From Pseudomonas vanderleydeniana (lineage in GTDB: Bacteria > Pseudomonadota > Gammaproteobacteria > Pseudomonadales > Pseudomonadaceae): DNA of 64,000 bases. Positions 52,079 through 61,646 of the stretch are shown one piece after another (position 1 is the stretch's first letter; each line of letters begins with the position of its first letter). Position numbers and translations under genes: made by a program. The notes beneath the pieces were generated by a model that was not told the DNA's origin, made no database searches, and saw only the letters and a list, made by a program, of their open reading frames with translations. The stretch spans positions 744,001 through 808,000 of the forward strand of contig NZ_CP077093.1 of assembly GCF_014268755.2 (NCBI RefSeq). The letters are read 5' to 3'.

Positions 52079-53983
52079 ATGGCCACTCCCAGCGCTAGCT
52101 CCTATAACGCAGACGCCATCGAAGTCCTCTCGGGCCTCGACCCGGTGCGTAAGCGTCCGGGCATGTACACCGACACCAGTCGGCCGAACCACCTCGCCCA
52201 GGAAGTCATCGACAACAGTGTCGACGAAGCCCTGGCCGGGCATGCGAAGTCGGTGCAGGTCATCCTGCATGCCGACCACTCCCTGGAAGTCTGCGACGAC
52301 GGTCGCGGCATGCCGGTGGATATCCACCCGGAAGAGGGCGTATCCGGCGTCGAGCTGATCCTCACCAAGCTGCATGCCGGCGGCAAGTTCTCCAACAAGA
52401 ACTACCAGTTCTCCGGTGGCCTGCACGGCGTGGGGATCTCCGTGGTCAACGCCTTGTCGACCGAGGTCCGGGTCAAGGTCAAGCGCGATGGCAACGAATA
52501 CCAGATGACCTTCGCCGACGGCTTCAAGGCCACCGAACTGGAAGTGGTCGGTAGCGTCGGCAAGCGCAACACCGGTACCAGCGTATTCTTCTCGCCGGAC
52601 CCCAAGTATTTCGACTCGCCGAAGTTCTCCGTCAGCCGCCTCAAGCACGTGCTCAAGGCCAAGGCGGTACTGTGCCCGGGGCTGCTGGTCAGCTTCGAGG
52701 ACAAGGGCACCGGCGAGAAGGTCGAGTGGCATTACGAAGATGGCCTGCGCTCCTACCTGGTGGACTCGGTCAGTGAATTCGAGCGCCTGCCGAACGAGCC
52801 GTTCTGCGGCAGCCTGGCCGGCAACAAGGAGGCGGTCGACTGGGCCCTGCTGTGGTTGCCCGAGGGCGGCGACAGCATCCAGGAGAGCTACGTCAACCTG
52901 ATCCCGACCGCCCAGGGCGGTACCCATGTCAACGGCCTGCGCCAGGGCCTGCTCGATGCCATGCGCGAGTTCTGCGAGTTCCGCAGCCTGCTGCCACGCG
53001 GCGTGAAGCTGGCGCCGGAAGACGTCTGGGAGCGGATCGCCTTCGTCCTGTCGATGAAGATGCAGGAGCCGCAGTTTTCCGGGCAGACCAAGGAGCGCCT
53101 GTCGTCCCGCGAGGCCGCCGCGTTCGTTTCCGGGGTGGTCAAGGATGCCTTCAGCCTGTGGCTCAACGCCAACCCCGAGCTGGGCATGCAGCTGGCCGAG
53201 CTGGCGATCAGCAACGCCGGACGGCGCCTGAAGGCGAGCAAGAAAGTCGAGCGCAAGCGCATCACCCAGGGGCCGGCACTGCCGGGCAAGCTGGCCGACT
53301 GCGTCGGACAGGACCCGATGCGTTCCGAGCTGTTCCTGGTCGAGGGTGACTCCGCCGGCGGTTCGGCCAAGCAGGCGCGGGACAAGGAGTTCCAGGCGAT
53401 CCTGCCGCTGCGCGGGAAGATCCTCAACACTTGGGAAGTCGATGGCGGCGAAGTACTCGCCAGCCAGGAAGTGCACAACATCGCCGTGGCCATCGGCGTC
53501 GACCCGGGCGCGGCGGACATGAGCCAGCTGCGCTACGGCAAGATCTGCATCCTCGCCGACGCCGACTCCGACGGCCTGCACATCGCGACCCTGCTCTGCG
53601 CGCTGTTCGTCCAGCATTTCCGCCCGTTGGTGGATGCCGGTCACGTCTACGTGGCGATGCCGCCGCTGTACCGGATCGACCTCGGCAAGGAGATCTTCTA
53701 CGCGCTGGATGAAGCCGAGCGCGACGGCATTCTCGACCGCCTGGTGGCCGAGAAGAAGCGCGGCAAGCCGCAGGTCACCCGATTCAAGGGCCTTGGCGAG
53801 ATGAACCCGCCGCAACTGCGCGAAACCACCATGGACCCCAATACCCGGCGCCTGGTGCAATTGACCCTGGACGATTTTGCCGCGACCGCGGAAATCATGG
53901 ACATGCTGCTGGCGAAGAAGCGTGCCGGCGACCGCAAGACCTGGCTGGAGTCCAAGGGCGACCTGGCCGAGGTGCTGGTCTGA
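52079..53983 (+). CDS. parE: DNA topoisomerase IV subunit B
   Basis: 634 residues. The GHKL ATPase domain shows VIDNSVDEALAGH, DDGRGMPVDIH and GGLHGVGISVVNALS. The Toprim domain has EGDSAGGSAKQARD (about 421-434) and DADSDGLHIATLL (about 493-505). It forms topoisomerase IV with ParC and decatenates daughter chromosomes. The ATG at 52079 overlaps nothing and follows yqiA closely. The next gene starts on its stop codon (TGATG). Two unrelated genes separate it from parC. Confidence 0.97.
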   Translation: MATPSASSYNADAIEVLSGLDPVRKRPGMYTDTSRPNHLAQEVIDNSVDEALAGHAKSVQVILHADHSLEVCDDGRGMPVDIHPEEGVSGVELILTKLHAGGKFSNKNYQFSGGLHGVGISVVNALSTEVRVKVKRDGNEYQMTFADGFKATELEVVGSVGKRNTGTSVFFSPDPKYFDSPKFSVSRLKHVLKAKAVLCPGLLVSFEDKGTGEKVEWHYEDGLRSYLVDSVSEFERLPNEPFCGSLAGNKEAVDWALLWLPEGGDSIQESYVNLIPTAQGGTHVNGLRQGLLDAMREFCEFRSLLPRGVKLAPEDVWERIAFVLSMKMQEPQFSGQTKERLSSREAAAFVSGVVKDAFSLWLNANPELGMQLAELAISNAGRRLKASKKVERKRITQGPALPGKLADCVGQDPMRSELFLVEGDSAGGSAKQARDKEFQAILPLRGKILNTWEVDGGEVLASQEVHNIAVAIGVDPGAADMSQLRYGKICILADADSDGLHIATLLCALFVQHFRPLVDAGHVYVAMPPLYRIDLGKEIFYALDEAERDGILDRLVAEKKRGKPQVTRFKGLGEMNPPQLRETTMDPNTRRLVQLTLDDFAATAEIMDMLLAKKRAGDRKTWLESKGDLAEVLV

Positions 53984-54966
53984 TGCGCAAGGCCCTCGCG
54001 GCGTTGTGGTTGCTGGCCGCCTGGCCGGCATTCGCCGATTCGGTACCGGAGCTCAAGCTGGTGTCCGAGCATCCGGTCGAGGGCATGCGCGGTGGCAACC
54101 TGTCCGGGCTGGCGCTGTGCGGCAGCGAGTTGTGGACGATCTCGGATCGTGATGACGACCTGCTCTATCGGCTGGATACCTCGAACCGGGTCTGGAAGGC
54201 CGAAGGCATGCACCTTGAGGTGCCTTCGGTCCCCGACAGTGGCCTGTCCTGGGGGCTGCGCCTGAAGGTATGGGCCGCTTCGTTCATTCGCGGTGGCGAG
54301 CTGGACTTCGAAGGGGTGAGCTGTGATGACGCGGGCAACCGCTATATCGTCAGCGAAGCCCACGCGGCGGTGCTGAAGGTGCCGCCAAGCGGCGCGCCAG
54401 AGTGGCTGGCGATCACTCCGAAACTGGTGAGCGAGGCCAGGGACAACGGCATGCTCCTGCACTTCAATGCCGTGTTCGAGGGCCTGGCGGTCAGCCCCGT
54501 GGGCGACCGCCTGTGGCTGGCGGCCGAGCGCGAGCGACGTGGCCTGCTGCTGCTCAAGCGGCAATCGGCGCAATGGGATTGCGAGGGAAACTGCGTGCTG
54601 ATGAGCGAGGATGGCAGCGAGCAGCAGCCGCCGCAGTTCCCGAATGCCAAGACGGTGACGCGTGACTTCGCCGACCTGGCGTTGTTCGAGGGCAAGCTGT
54701 TCACCCTGGAGCGCAACGCCTATCGCGTCTGTCGCCGTGATGCGCAAAGTGGCCAGGTCGAACGTTGCTGGTCGTTCGCCGCCGAAGCGCTGACCGAGCC
54801 GCGGCGTTATCCGCAGAACTACGGCCTCGCCGAGGCGCTGGTGGTGGATGCCGACGGGGTCTGGATCGGCCTGGACAATAACGACGGGGCCCGGGCCGAC
54901 GGCGAGGCCCGGCCGATTGTCTGGCGCTTTGCCGCGCCGCAAGGCGGTTGGAGCGCCCGGCCGTGA
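53983..54966 (+). CDS. Secreted esterase-like/phytase-like protein
   Basis: 327 residues with a signal peptide (RKALAALWLLAAWPAFA, cut near residue 19). The mature part fits the esterase-like activity of phytase family, a beta-propeller: repeated blocks such as LSGLALCGSELWTISDRDDD, DFEGVSCDDAGNRYIVSEAH and VFEGLAVSPVGDRLWLAAER, each with the Asp/Glu-rich turns of that fold. It should be periplasmic. The substrate is unknown. It overlaps parE by one base and the protease gene by four, so all of parE to parC is one tightly packed operon (PA4967-PA4964 in P. aeruginosa). Confidence 0.82.
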   Translation: MRKALAALWLLAAWPAFADSVPELKLVSEHPVEGMRGGNLSGLALCGSELWTISDRDDDLLYRLDTSNRVWKAEGMHLEVPSVPDSGLSWGLRLKVWAASFIRGGELDFEGVSCDDAGNRYIVSEAHAAVLKVPPSGAPEWLAITPKLVSEARDNGMLLHFNAVFEGLAVSPVGDRLWLAAERERRGLLLLKRQSAQWDCEGNCVLMSEDGSEQQPPQFPNAKTVTRDFADLALFEGKLFTLERNAYRVCRRDAQSGQVERCWSFAAEALTEPRRYPQNYGLAEALVVDADGVWIGLDNNDGARADGEARPIVWRFAAPQGGWSARP

Positions 54967-55484
54967 GCCAGCCGCCGCCCGGCCAGCGCGCCGGTCGCGT
55001 GCTGATGATCATGGCCTGGTGCGCCGGGCTGTTTCTTGCCACGCGCTTTTTCGGGCAGTGGGAAGAACGCCAGGAAAACCCCAACAGTGTCGTCACCTCG
55101 CAACAGGGCGAGGGTTACATAGAAGTCCAGCTGGCTGGCAACAGCCAGGGGCATTTTGTCGCCAGTGGCCGGATCAACGGCGCGCCGGTGCAGTTCATGC
55201 TCGATACCGGTGCCACCGATGTGGCGATTCCGCTCGAAGTGGCCGAGCGGCTGGCCCTGGAGCGGGGCCCATCGGTGACTGTCAGCACGGCCAATGGGCG
55301 TGCCGAGGGCTACCGTACCCGGCTCGACCGCGTGCAACTGGGCGATATCATCCTGCGGGATGTGCGCGCCCTGGTGGCGCCGGGCCTGGATGGCGAGCAG
55401 GTATTGTTGGGCATGAGCGCTTTGAAAAAACTTGAATTCACCCAGCGTAGCGGCACCTTGCTGCTGCGCCAGACTACGAACTGA
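54963..55484 (+). CDS. Membrane-anchored retropepsin-like aspartic protease
   Basis: 173 residues from GTG 54963, which overlaps the previous stop (GTGA) and has GGAG nine bases upstream. One membrane helix (about 12-30) is followed by a periplasmic domain with the single aspartic-protease motif [13 protein letters not shown] (D81). [12 protein letters not shown] is the usual second conserved strand. It matches the TIGR02281 clan AA family. As in retroviral proteases, it must dimerise for activity. The target is unknown. It is located immediately upstream of parC. Confidence 0.88.
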   Translation: MSQPPPGQRAGRVLMIMAWCAGLFLATRFFGQWEERQENPNSVVTSQQGEGYIEVQLAGNSQGHFVASGRINGAPVQFMLDTGATDVAIPLEVAERLALERGPSVTVSTANGRAEGYRTRLDRVQLGDIILRDVRALVAPGLDGEQVLLGMSALKKLEFTQRSGTLLLRQTTN

Positions 55485-55494
55485 TGAGGCCCGC

Positions 55495-57753
55495 ATGAGC
55501 GAATCCCTTGATCTCAGCCTGGACGGCGTGGAACGCCGGTCATTGGCTGAATTCACCGAAAAGGCCTACCTCGACTACTCCATGTACGTGATCATGGACC
55601 GTGCACTGCCGCATATCGGCGACGGCCTCAAGCCGGTGCAACGGCGGATCGTCTACGCCATGAGTGAGCTGGGGCTGGATGCAGACGCCAAGCACAAGAA
55701 GTCCGCCAGGACCGTGGGTGACGTGCTTGGTAAATTCCATCCCCACGGCGACTCGGCCTGCTACGAAGCCATGGTGCTGATGGCACAGCCGTTCAGCTAC
55801 CGCTACACGCTGGTGGACGGCCAGGGTAACTGGGGGGCGCCGGATGATCCGAAGTCCTTCGCGGCCATGCGTTATACCGAGTCGCGGCTATCACGTTACT
55901 CCGAAGTGTTGCTCAGCGAACTGGGGCAGGGCACTGCGGACTGGGTGCCGAACTTCGACGGTACTCTTGAAGAACCTGCAGTGTTGCCGGCACGTTTGCC
56001 GAATATCCTCCTCAACGGCACCACCGGTATTGCCGTGGGCATGGCCACCGACGTACCGCCGCACAACCTGCGGGAAGTCGCCAACGCCTGCGTGCACCTG
56101 CTCGATGACCCGAAGGCCACCGTCGAGGAGCTGTGCAAGTTCGTCCCGGGCCCGGATTATCCGACCGAGGCGGAGATCATCACGCCGCAGGCCGACCTGC
56201 TGAAAATCTACGAAACCGGACGCGGTTCGGTCCGCATGCGCGCGGTCTACCGCGTCGAGGACGGCGACATCGTGGTGCATGCCTTGCCGCACCAGGTCTC
56301 CGGGGCCAAGGTGCTGGAGCAGATTGCCGCGCAGATGCAGGCCAAGAAGCTGCCGATGGTCGCCGACCTGCGCGACGAATCCGACCATGAGCATCCGTGC
56401 CGGATCGTGATCATCCCACGCTCGAACCGGGTCGACCCCGAAGAGCTGATGCAGCACCTGTTCGCCACGACCGACCTGGAGTCCAGCTACCGGGTCAACG
56501 TCAATATCATCGGCCTGAACGGCAAGCCGCAGTTGAAGAATCTGCGTTCGCTGCTGGTCGAGTGGTTGGAGTTCCGGATCAACACCGTCCGGCGTCGCCT
56601 CAAGTTCCGCCTGGACAAGGTCGAGAAGCGCCTGCACCTGTTGGATGGTTTGCTGATCGCCTATCTGAACCTGGATGAAGTGATTCATATCATCCGCACC
56701 GAGGATCACCCTCGCGCCAAGCTCATCGAGCGTTTCGCCCTCAGCGATATTCAGGCCGACTACATCCTCGATACCCGCCTGCGGCAGTTGGCGCGGCTGG
56801 AAGAGATGAAGTTGCGCGGTGAGCAGGACGAACTGCTCAAGGAACAGGCCAAGTTGCAGGCGCTGCTGGCCAGCGAAGCCAAGCTGAAGAAACTGGTACG
56901 CAGCGAGCTGCTCGCCGATGCGCAAACCTATGGTGATGACCGCCGTTCGCCGATCGTTGCCCGTGCCGAAGCCAAGGCTTTGTCGGAAAACGAACTGATG
57001 CCCACTGAGCCGGTAACGGTCGTTCTGTCGGAAAAAGGTTGGGTTCGCTGTGCAAAAGGTCATGATATTGACGCCACCGGCTTGTCCTATAAGGCCGGTG
57101 ATGGCTTCAAGACCGCGGCGGCCGGGCGTTCCAACCAGTTTGCGGTGTTCATCGACTCCACCGGTCGCAGCTATTCGGTGGCGGCCCACACGCTGCCATC
57201 GGCGCGTGGCCAGGGCGAACCGTTGACCGGTCGTCTGACGCCGCCACCGGGCGCGAGCTTCGAGTGTGTGCTGTTGCCGGAGGACGAAGCGCTGTATGTG
57301 ATCGCTTCCGACGCGGGTTATGGCTTCGTGGTCAAGGGCGAAGACCTGCAGGCCAAGAACAAGGCGGGCAAGACATTGTTGAGCCTGCCCAATGGTTCGA
57401 AGGTGATGGCACCGCGGCCGGTGACCGATCGCGAGCAGAACTGGCTGGCGGCGGTGACCACCGAAGGTCGCCTGCTGATCTTCAAGATCAGCGATCTGCC
57501 ACAATTGGGCAAGGGCAAGGGCAACAAGATCATCGGGGTTCCCGGCGAGCGGGTTGCCAGCCGTGAAGAGTACGTCAGCGACCTGGCGGTGCTGCCGGAA
57601 GGCGCAACGCTGGTGCTGCAGGCCGGCAAACGGACCTTGTCGCTCAAGGCTGATGACCTGGAGCATTACAAGGGCGAGCGTGGTCGTCGGGGCAACAAGT
57701 TGCCGCGCGGCTTCCAGCGTGTCGATGCATTGTTGGTAGAGACTGGCAATTAG
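55495..57753 (+). CDS. parC: DNA topoisomerase IV subunit A
   Basis: 752 residues from ATG 55495 with GAGG five bases upstream. The catalytic tyrosine is Y127 in [11 protein letters not shown]. The quinolone-determining positions S87 and E91 in [11 protein letters not shown] are wild type. The C-terminal half holds the beta-pinwheel DNA-wrapping repeats. It breaks and rejoins DNA as the partner of ParE. A short hairpin with six T follows at 57760-57783. Confidence 0.97.
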   Translation: MSESLDLSLDGVERRSLAEFTEKAYLDYSMYVIMDRALPHIGDGLKPVQRRIVYAMSELGLDADAKHKKSARTVGDVLGKFHPHGDSACYEAMVLMAQPFSYRYTLVDGQGNWGAPDDPKSFAAMRYTESRLSRYSEVLLSELGQGTADWVPNFDGTLEEPAVLPARLPNILLNGTTGIAVGMATDVPPHNLREVANACVHLLDDPKATVEELCKFVPGPDYPTEAEIITPQADLLKIYETGRGSVRMRAVYRVEDGDIVVHALPHQVSGAKVLEQIAAQMQAKKLPMVADLRDESDHEHPCRIVIIPRSNRVDPEELMQHLFATTDLESSYRVNVNIIGLNGKPQLKNLRSLLVEWLEFRINTVRRRLKFRLDKVEKRLHLLDGLLIAYLNLDEVIHIIRTEDHPRAKLIERFALSDIQADYILDTRLRQLARLEEMKLRGEQDELLKEQAKLQALLASEAKLKKLVRSELLADAQTYGDDRRSPIVARAEAKALSENELMPTEPVTVVLSEKGWVRCAKGHDIDATGLSYKAGDGFKTAAAGRSNQFAVFIDSTGRSYSVAAHTLPSARGQGEPLTGRLTPPPGASFECVLLPEDEALYVIASDAGYGFVVKGEDLQAKNKAGKTLLSLPNGSKVMAPRPVTDREQNWLAAVTTEGRLLIFKISDLPQLGKGKGNKIIGVPGERVASREEYVSDLAVLPEGATLVLQAGKRTLSLKADDLEHYKGERGRRGNKLPRGFQRVDALLVETGN

Positions 57754-57759
57754 GTCGGT

Positions 57760-57783
57760 CCAGGGTGTCTGTCCTGGTTTTTT
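57760..57783 (+). terminator. Probable terminator after parC
   Basis: CCAGG (57760-57764) pairs with CCTGG (57773-57777) and is followed by six T (57778-57783). The stem is short, so strength is uncertain. Confidence 0.5.
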
Positions 57784-57926
57784 CGCGCAGGATCGACGCC
57801 CTGACACTGGAGTAACGGCGCATATTCACGGATGATATGCGCCTCTTGGGCGACCGCATGGCGGAGCGCCCAGACGAATTTTCTGGATCAGACTGTGGCA
57901 CGCCTCACGGTGGCCACCTGGATGGG

Positions 57927-58640
57927 ATGATGACTGTTCTGCGCCTTCCTTTAATGTTGCTGCTTACCGGCGTGCTCGGTTTGGCCGGCTGCAGCGTTAA
58001 CAAGCCGGTTTCTTTATATCAGTTGGACAGTGGCACGCCGGGCCAACCTCAACAAAGCACGGGCATGTTCGTGGTACTGGGTCCTGTGACCCTGGCCGAT
58101 TACCTGCAACGCGAAACCCTGCTGCAACGCCAGCCAGACGGCAGCCTGACTGCAGCGACCGATGGTCGCTGGGCGGGTAGCCTGTCCTCGGACGTCAATC
58201 AGCTGCTGGTACGGCAACTGGCCTGGCGCCTGGACAGCCAGCGGGTCGTGCTGTCGCCGGCGACGGCGGGTGCGACGCCGGACGTGCAGGTGCTGCTGTC
58301 GATTACCCGCCTGGACTCCGGGACCAAGCAACCGGCGATCCTCGATGCGCAGTGGCGCCTGCTGGACCGTCGTGGCCAAGTGCGGGACAACCGCATCGTG
58401 CACCTGGAGCAGCAGCATGCCGGTACTTCGGCCGCGCAGGTCCAGGCCCAGGGCGAATTGTTGCAGCGCCTGGCCGAACAGTTGAGCGTGGCGCTCAAGC
58501 CGCTGGCCAACCAGCCACCGGTTGCGGAGGTGCGCAGCAAACCTGCCGCGCCAGCCCCGGCCAAGCCAGCCGAACCCCAGAAGCCGAAGATTCCGATGGC
58601 GACGCCGATCCGCACGGATATGGAAGTGTTCCGCTTCTGA
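57927..58640 (+). CDS. PqiC/ABC-transport-auxiliary-like lipoprotein
   Basis: 237 residues from ATG 57927 (the ATG at 57930 is equivalent). The lipobox LGLAGC places the lipidated Cys at residue 22, and earlier open codons would spoil the signal peptide. The domain SLYQLDSGTPGQ, then LGPVTLADYLQRETLLQR and QLLVRQLAWRLDSQRVVLSP is the PqiC/DUF330 pattern. Such lipoproteins accompany MCE-type lipid transport systems. The C-terminus is rich in Pro/Ala/Lys. No MCE or pqiAB genes are nearby, so its partner must be elsewhere. Terminators flank it on both sides, suggesting a single-gene unit. Confidence 0.82.
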   Translation: MMTVLRLPLMLLLTGVLGLAGCSVNKPVSLYQLDSGTPGQPQQSTGMFVVLGPVTLADYLQRETLLQRQPDGSLTAATDGRWAGSLSSDVNQLLVRQLAWRLDSQRVVLSPATAGATPDVQVLLSITRLDSGTKQPAILDAQWRLLDRRGQVRDNRIVHLEQQHAGTSAAQVQAQGELLQRLAEQLSVALKPLANQPPVAEVRSKPAAPAPAKPAEPQKPKIPMATPIRTDMEVFRF

Positions 58641-58654
58641 GGCCATCACCGGAT

Positions 58655-58691
58655 AACAAAAAAGCCCGCATTCGATGCGGGCTTTTTTGTT
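58655..58691. terminator. Bidirectional rho-independent terminator
   Basis: A perfect 16-bp stem AACAAAAAAGCCCGCA (58655-58670) with its complement (58676-58691) over a five-base loop, giving a T-run in both directions. It separates the convergent PqiC-like and AhpA-like genes. Confidence 0.95.
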
Positions 58692-58716
58692 GGGTTTGGG
58701 GTTACCGGAGAGCGCT

Positions 58717-60255
58717 TTACTTGCTGCTCTCGTGCATCCGCGCCAGTTGGCGTTCCAGCATCGAGGGATAGGGCTCCATCAGTCGCTCCACGCAGCAGGC
58801 ACCTTCGGGGCTGGCGATCGGGCGGATACGGGCACGCTGGCGAATCAGCGGGTCATCGCTGATCTGCCGTTCCACCAGCAGCAGGTTGCGGCTGTGCTGC
58901 GACAGGGCGAGGGCGTCCTGGGCGGTTTCGGTCAGCAGCAGGTCGATCTGGCTGACGCCGAACAGTTCGTCACCCAGGGTCAGGCCCAGCTGCAGTTGCA
59001 GGGTGATACCGCTGTCGGCGACTTCGATCTGCAACTGGTGCCCCAGCGCCCTGAGCAGTTCACCGCAGCAGATGGCGTTGGTCAGGTAGTCGTCACCACT
59101 GTCCTCGGTATGGAACAGCATCAGCGTGCTGCCATCGTTCAGGGTGTGCAGTTCGCTCTGGTACAACGAGGCGGCCTGGTCCAGGCAGTCGCGATAACGC
59201 TCCAGCAGTTCGGTCAGGCGCGCGCGTGGCAGGCGTCGCAGTTGGTCCTGGGCGCCCAGCTGCACGGCCAGCACCGCACTGTGCTGGGGTTGCGCGGGCT
59301 CCACCGGCTTCGCCGCCGCAGCGGTCGAGCCTTGCGGACCTTCGCGCAGGTCGGCGAACGGGTCTTCCTCGTCGTCCAGTTCCAGCTCGTCGTCCGCAGG
59401 GCGGGGAACGGGGCGTACTGCCGGCCTGGCCGGGGCGCCTGTTGCACCGCTGTCAAAGCTCGGATCGCGCAGGTTGCGAACCTGGAAGCCCTGTCCGGCA
59501 GGCTCTTGCTCGTAGTCGTTATCGTCGTAGTCGATTTCCGGTTCCGGCTCGGGTTCCGGCTTCACCGGGGCAAAGCGCGAATGCAACTGGCGGGCAAGAT
59601 CGCCGATCTCGTCCTGGCGCTGGGTGGCCGGCGTGTGCTCGTCCATGTCCCGCAGCCAGACCCGCAACTGCAGCAGCGGCGTCGAGATATGCCGGCCCAG
59701 GCGCAGGCTCAGGGCCAGTGCCAGGGCCAACAGGATGGCGCTGAGAATCCCCATGCTCTGCAGGCTGATGGTCATCGGCTGCTGGAACTGGGTCATGTCC
59801 AGGCTGATCCGCAGGTTGCCGGCGGTGACGTCCTGGAAGGTGATCTTGGTCTGGTAGACCCCTTCGGTCTCGCCCAACAGGCCGCTTTTCGGGCGCTGGC
59901 CGGCTTCGGCGAGGATCCGGTTGTCGACGCTGTAGATCGCCGCATGGGCCACCAGCGGGTTCTTCGTCAGGTTGTTGAGCAGCACGTTGAGGCTGAGGAT
60001 GTCATTGGACACCAGCAGCTCGGTTGCCGACGTGGCGGTCTGGGTGGTCAGGCTCTGGCCAAGGGCGTCGGCCTGCTGGTGCATGGCTTCCTTGAACTGC
60101 AGCCCCATCACGCAGGCGTAGATGACCAGCGCCAGCGCGACGAGAATCACGTTGTGGCTGGCAATACGCAGTGCAATCGGTACCCGGCGATGACGCAATG
60201 CCCGGAAGATCAGCAGGAAGAAGTTATCGGTTTTGACTGGCGTGGGCCGGTTCAC
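58717..60255 (-). CDS. AhpA/YtjB (Smp-like) inner-membrane protein with cyclase-like C-terminal domain
   Basis: 512 residues from GTG 60255. Membrane helices at about 27-50 and 165-190 flank a periplasmic sensor-like region. A short HAMP-like segment (LGRHISTPLLQLRVWLRDMD) follows, then an acidic Pro-Glu-rich linker (about 230-330). The C-terminal domain (about 320-490: LTELLERYRDCLDQAASLYQ, then LQLGLTLGDELFGVSQI) resembles a class III nucleotide cyclase fold, without the metal Asp pair that I can identify. E. coli YtjB (Smp) is the serB-linked relative. It is divergent from serB, the linkage seen across gammaproteobacteria (PA4961/PA4960). Function unknown; a degenerate membrane signalling protein is likely. 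Confidence 0.75.
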   Translation of the reverse strand: MNRPTPVKTDNFFLLIFRALRHRRVPIALRIASHNVILVALALVIYACVMGLQFKEAMHQQADALGQSLTTQTATSATELLVSNDILSLNVLLNNLTKNPLVAHAAIYSVDNRILAEAGQRPKSGLLGETEGVYQTKITFQDVTAGNLRISLDMTQFQQPMTISLQSMGILSAILLALALALSLRLGRHISTPLLQLRVWLRDMDEHTPATQRQDEIGDLARQLHSRFAPVKPEPEPEPEIDYDDNDYEQEPAGQGFQVRNLRDPSFDSGATGAPARPAVRPVPRPADDELELDDEEDPFADLREGPQGSTAAAAKPVEPAQPQHSAVLAVQLGAQDQLRRLPRARLTELLERYRDCLDQAASLYQSELHTLNDGSTLMLFHTEDSGDDYLTNAICCGELLRALGHQLQIEVADSGITLQLQLGLTLGDELFGVSQIDLLLTETAQDALALSQHSRNLLLVERQISDDPLIRQRARIRPIASPEGACCVERLMEPYPSMLERQLARMHESSK

Positions 60256-60387
60256 TGAGCGCGGCTCTTTTGTCCGTGAAGTTGACGCGCAGTATAGCGA
60301 GAGGCCCTAGACCGGCAAAGCGCTGGCGGTGCCGATGGTCACCGAAAGTGGGTAGAATGCGACTTTTTTAACGAACGGGGGTGCGCT

Positions 60388-61599
60388 TTGCGCGAAATCG
60401 TCCTGATTAACATCACCGGTAGCGACCGGACAGGTCTTACCGCGGCCATTACCGGCGTGCTGGCGCAAGGTGGTGTGAACATTCTCGACATCGGTCAGGC
60501 GGTTATCCACGATACCCTGTCGTTCGGCATTCTGGTCGAGGTTCCTGGCGGCGAGCAGTCGCCGGTGCTGCAGCACGTGCTGTCCACCGCCCAGGGCCTG
60601 GAGCAGCAGGTGCGCCTCACCGCTGTCTCGGAAGCGGACTACCGCAACTGGGTCGCCAACGAGGGCAAGGATCGTCATATCGTTACACTGCTGAGCCGCC
60701 AGATCACCGCCGAGCAGGTACAGCGGGTCAGTGCGATCACTGCGCGCCACGGCCTGAACATCGAACGCATCGACCGTCTGTCGGCACGCCTGCCGCTGGA
60801 CGTGTCGACGGGCCTGAGCAAGGCCTGCATCGAGTTCTCGGTCCAGGGTGCGGCAGCCGATCCGCAGGCGCTGCGCGCCGAGTTCCTCGGCCTGGCCCAG
60901 GAGCTGGATATCGATGTCGCTTTCCAGGAGGACTCGCTGTTCCGCCGCAATCGGCGCCTGGCGGTGTTCGACATGGACTCCACGCTGATCGAGGCCGAGG
61001 TCATCGACGAGTTGGCCAAGGCCGCGGGCGTTGGCGAGCAGGTTTCGGCGATTACCGAGCGCTCGATGGCCGGCGAGCTGGATTTCCGCGCCAGCTTCAA
61101 GGAACGCCTGGCGCTGCTCAAGGGGCTGGATGTCAGTGTGCTCGACTCGATCGGCGCCTCGCTGCGTCTGACCGAAGGTGCCGAGACACTGTTCGCCGAA
61201 CTCAAGCGCCTGGGCTACAAGACCGCGATCCTGTCGGGTGGCTTCACCTATTTTGCCCGGCAGTTGCAGGCGAAACTGGGTATCGACTACGTATTCGCCA
61301 ACGAACTGGAAGTGGTGGACGGCAAGTGCACCGGCGTTGCGGTTGAGCCGATCGTCGATGCCCAGCGCAAGGCCGACCTGCTGCGTGAGCTGGCCGCCAA
61401 GGAAGGTTTGAGCCTGGAACAGACCATTGCCGTCGGTGATGGCGCCAACGACTTGCCGATGCTGGGGATTGCCGGCCTGGGTGTGGCCTTCCGCGCCAAG
61501 CCGCTGGTGCGCAAGTCGGCCAAGCAGGTGATTTCCACCCTCGGTCTGGATGGCGTGCTGTATCTGCTGGGCATGCAGGACCGCCACGGTCGCAACTGA
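60388..61599 (+). CDS. serB: Phosphoserine phosphatase
   Basis: 403 residues beginning at TTG 60388 (MREIVLINITGSDRTGL), with GGGGG about seven bases upstream. The N-terminal ~170 residues are two ACT-like regulatory domains that should bind serine. The HAD phosphatase domain starts at FDMDSTLIEAEV (nucleophile D195, acid D197) and ends with VGDGANDLPML. It performs the last step of serine synthesis. It is divergent from the AhpA-like gene. No terminator with a T-run is visible before the convergent PilZ-like gene 47 bases on. Confidence 0.94.
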   Translation: MREIVLINITGSDRTGLTAAITGVLAQGGVNILDIGQAVIHDTLSFGILVEVPGGEQSPVLQHVLSTAQGLEQQVRLTAVSEADYRNWVANEGKDRHIVTLLSRQITAEQVQRVSAITARHGLNIERIDRLSARLPLDVSTGLSKACIEFSVQGAAADPQALRAEFLGLAQELDIDVAFQEDSLFRRNRRLAVFDMDSTLIEAEVIDELAKAAGVGEQVSAITERSMAGELDFRASFKERLALLKGLDVSVLDSIGASLRLTEGAETLFAELKRLGYKTAILSGGFTYFARQLQAKLGIDYVFANELEVVDGKCTGVAVEPIVDAQRKADLLRELAAKEGLSLEQTIAVGDGANDLPMLGIAGLGVAFRAKPLVRKSAKQVISTLGLDGVLYLLGMQDRHGRN

Positions 61600-61646
61600 C
61601 GGCCTGCTCTTGTCGGCACGGGGCCTGTCGCTGGGCAGGTCCCTTG

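Noticed and set aside
55753..55767. Possible quinolone-resistance mutations in parC.
   Set aside because: S87 and E91 are the wild-type residues.
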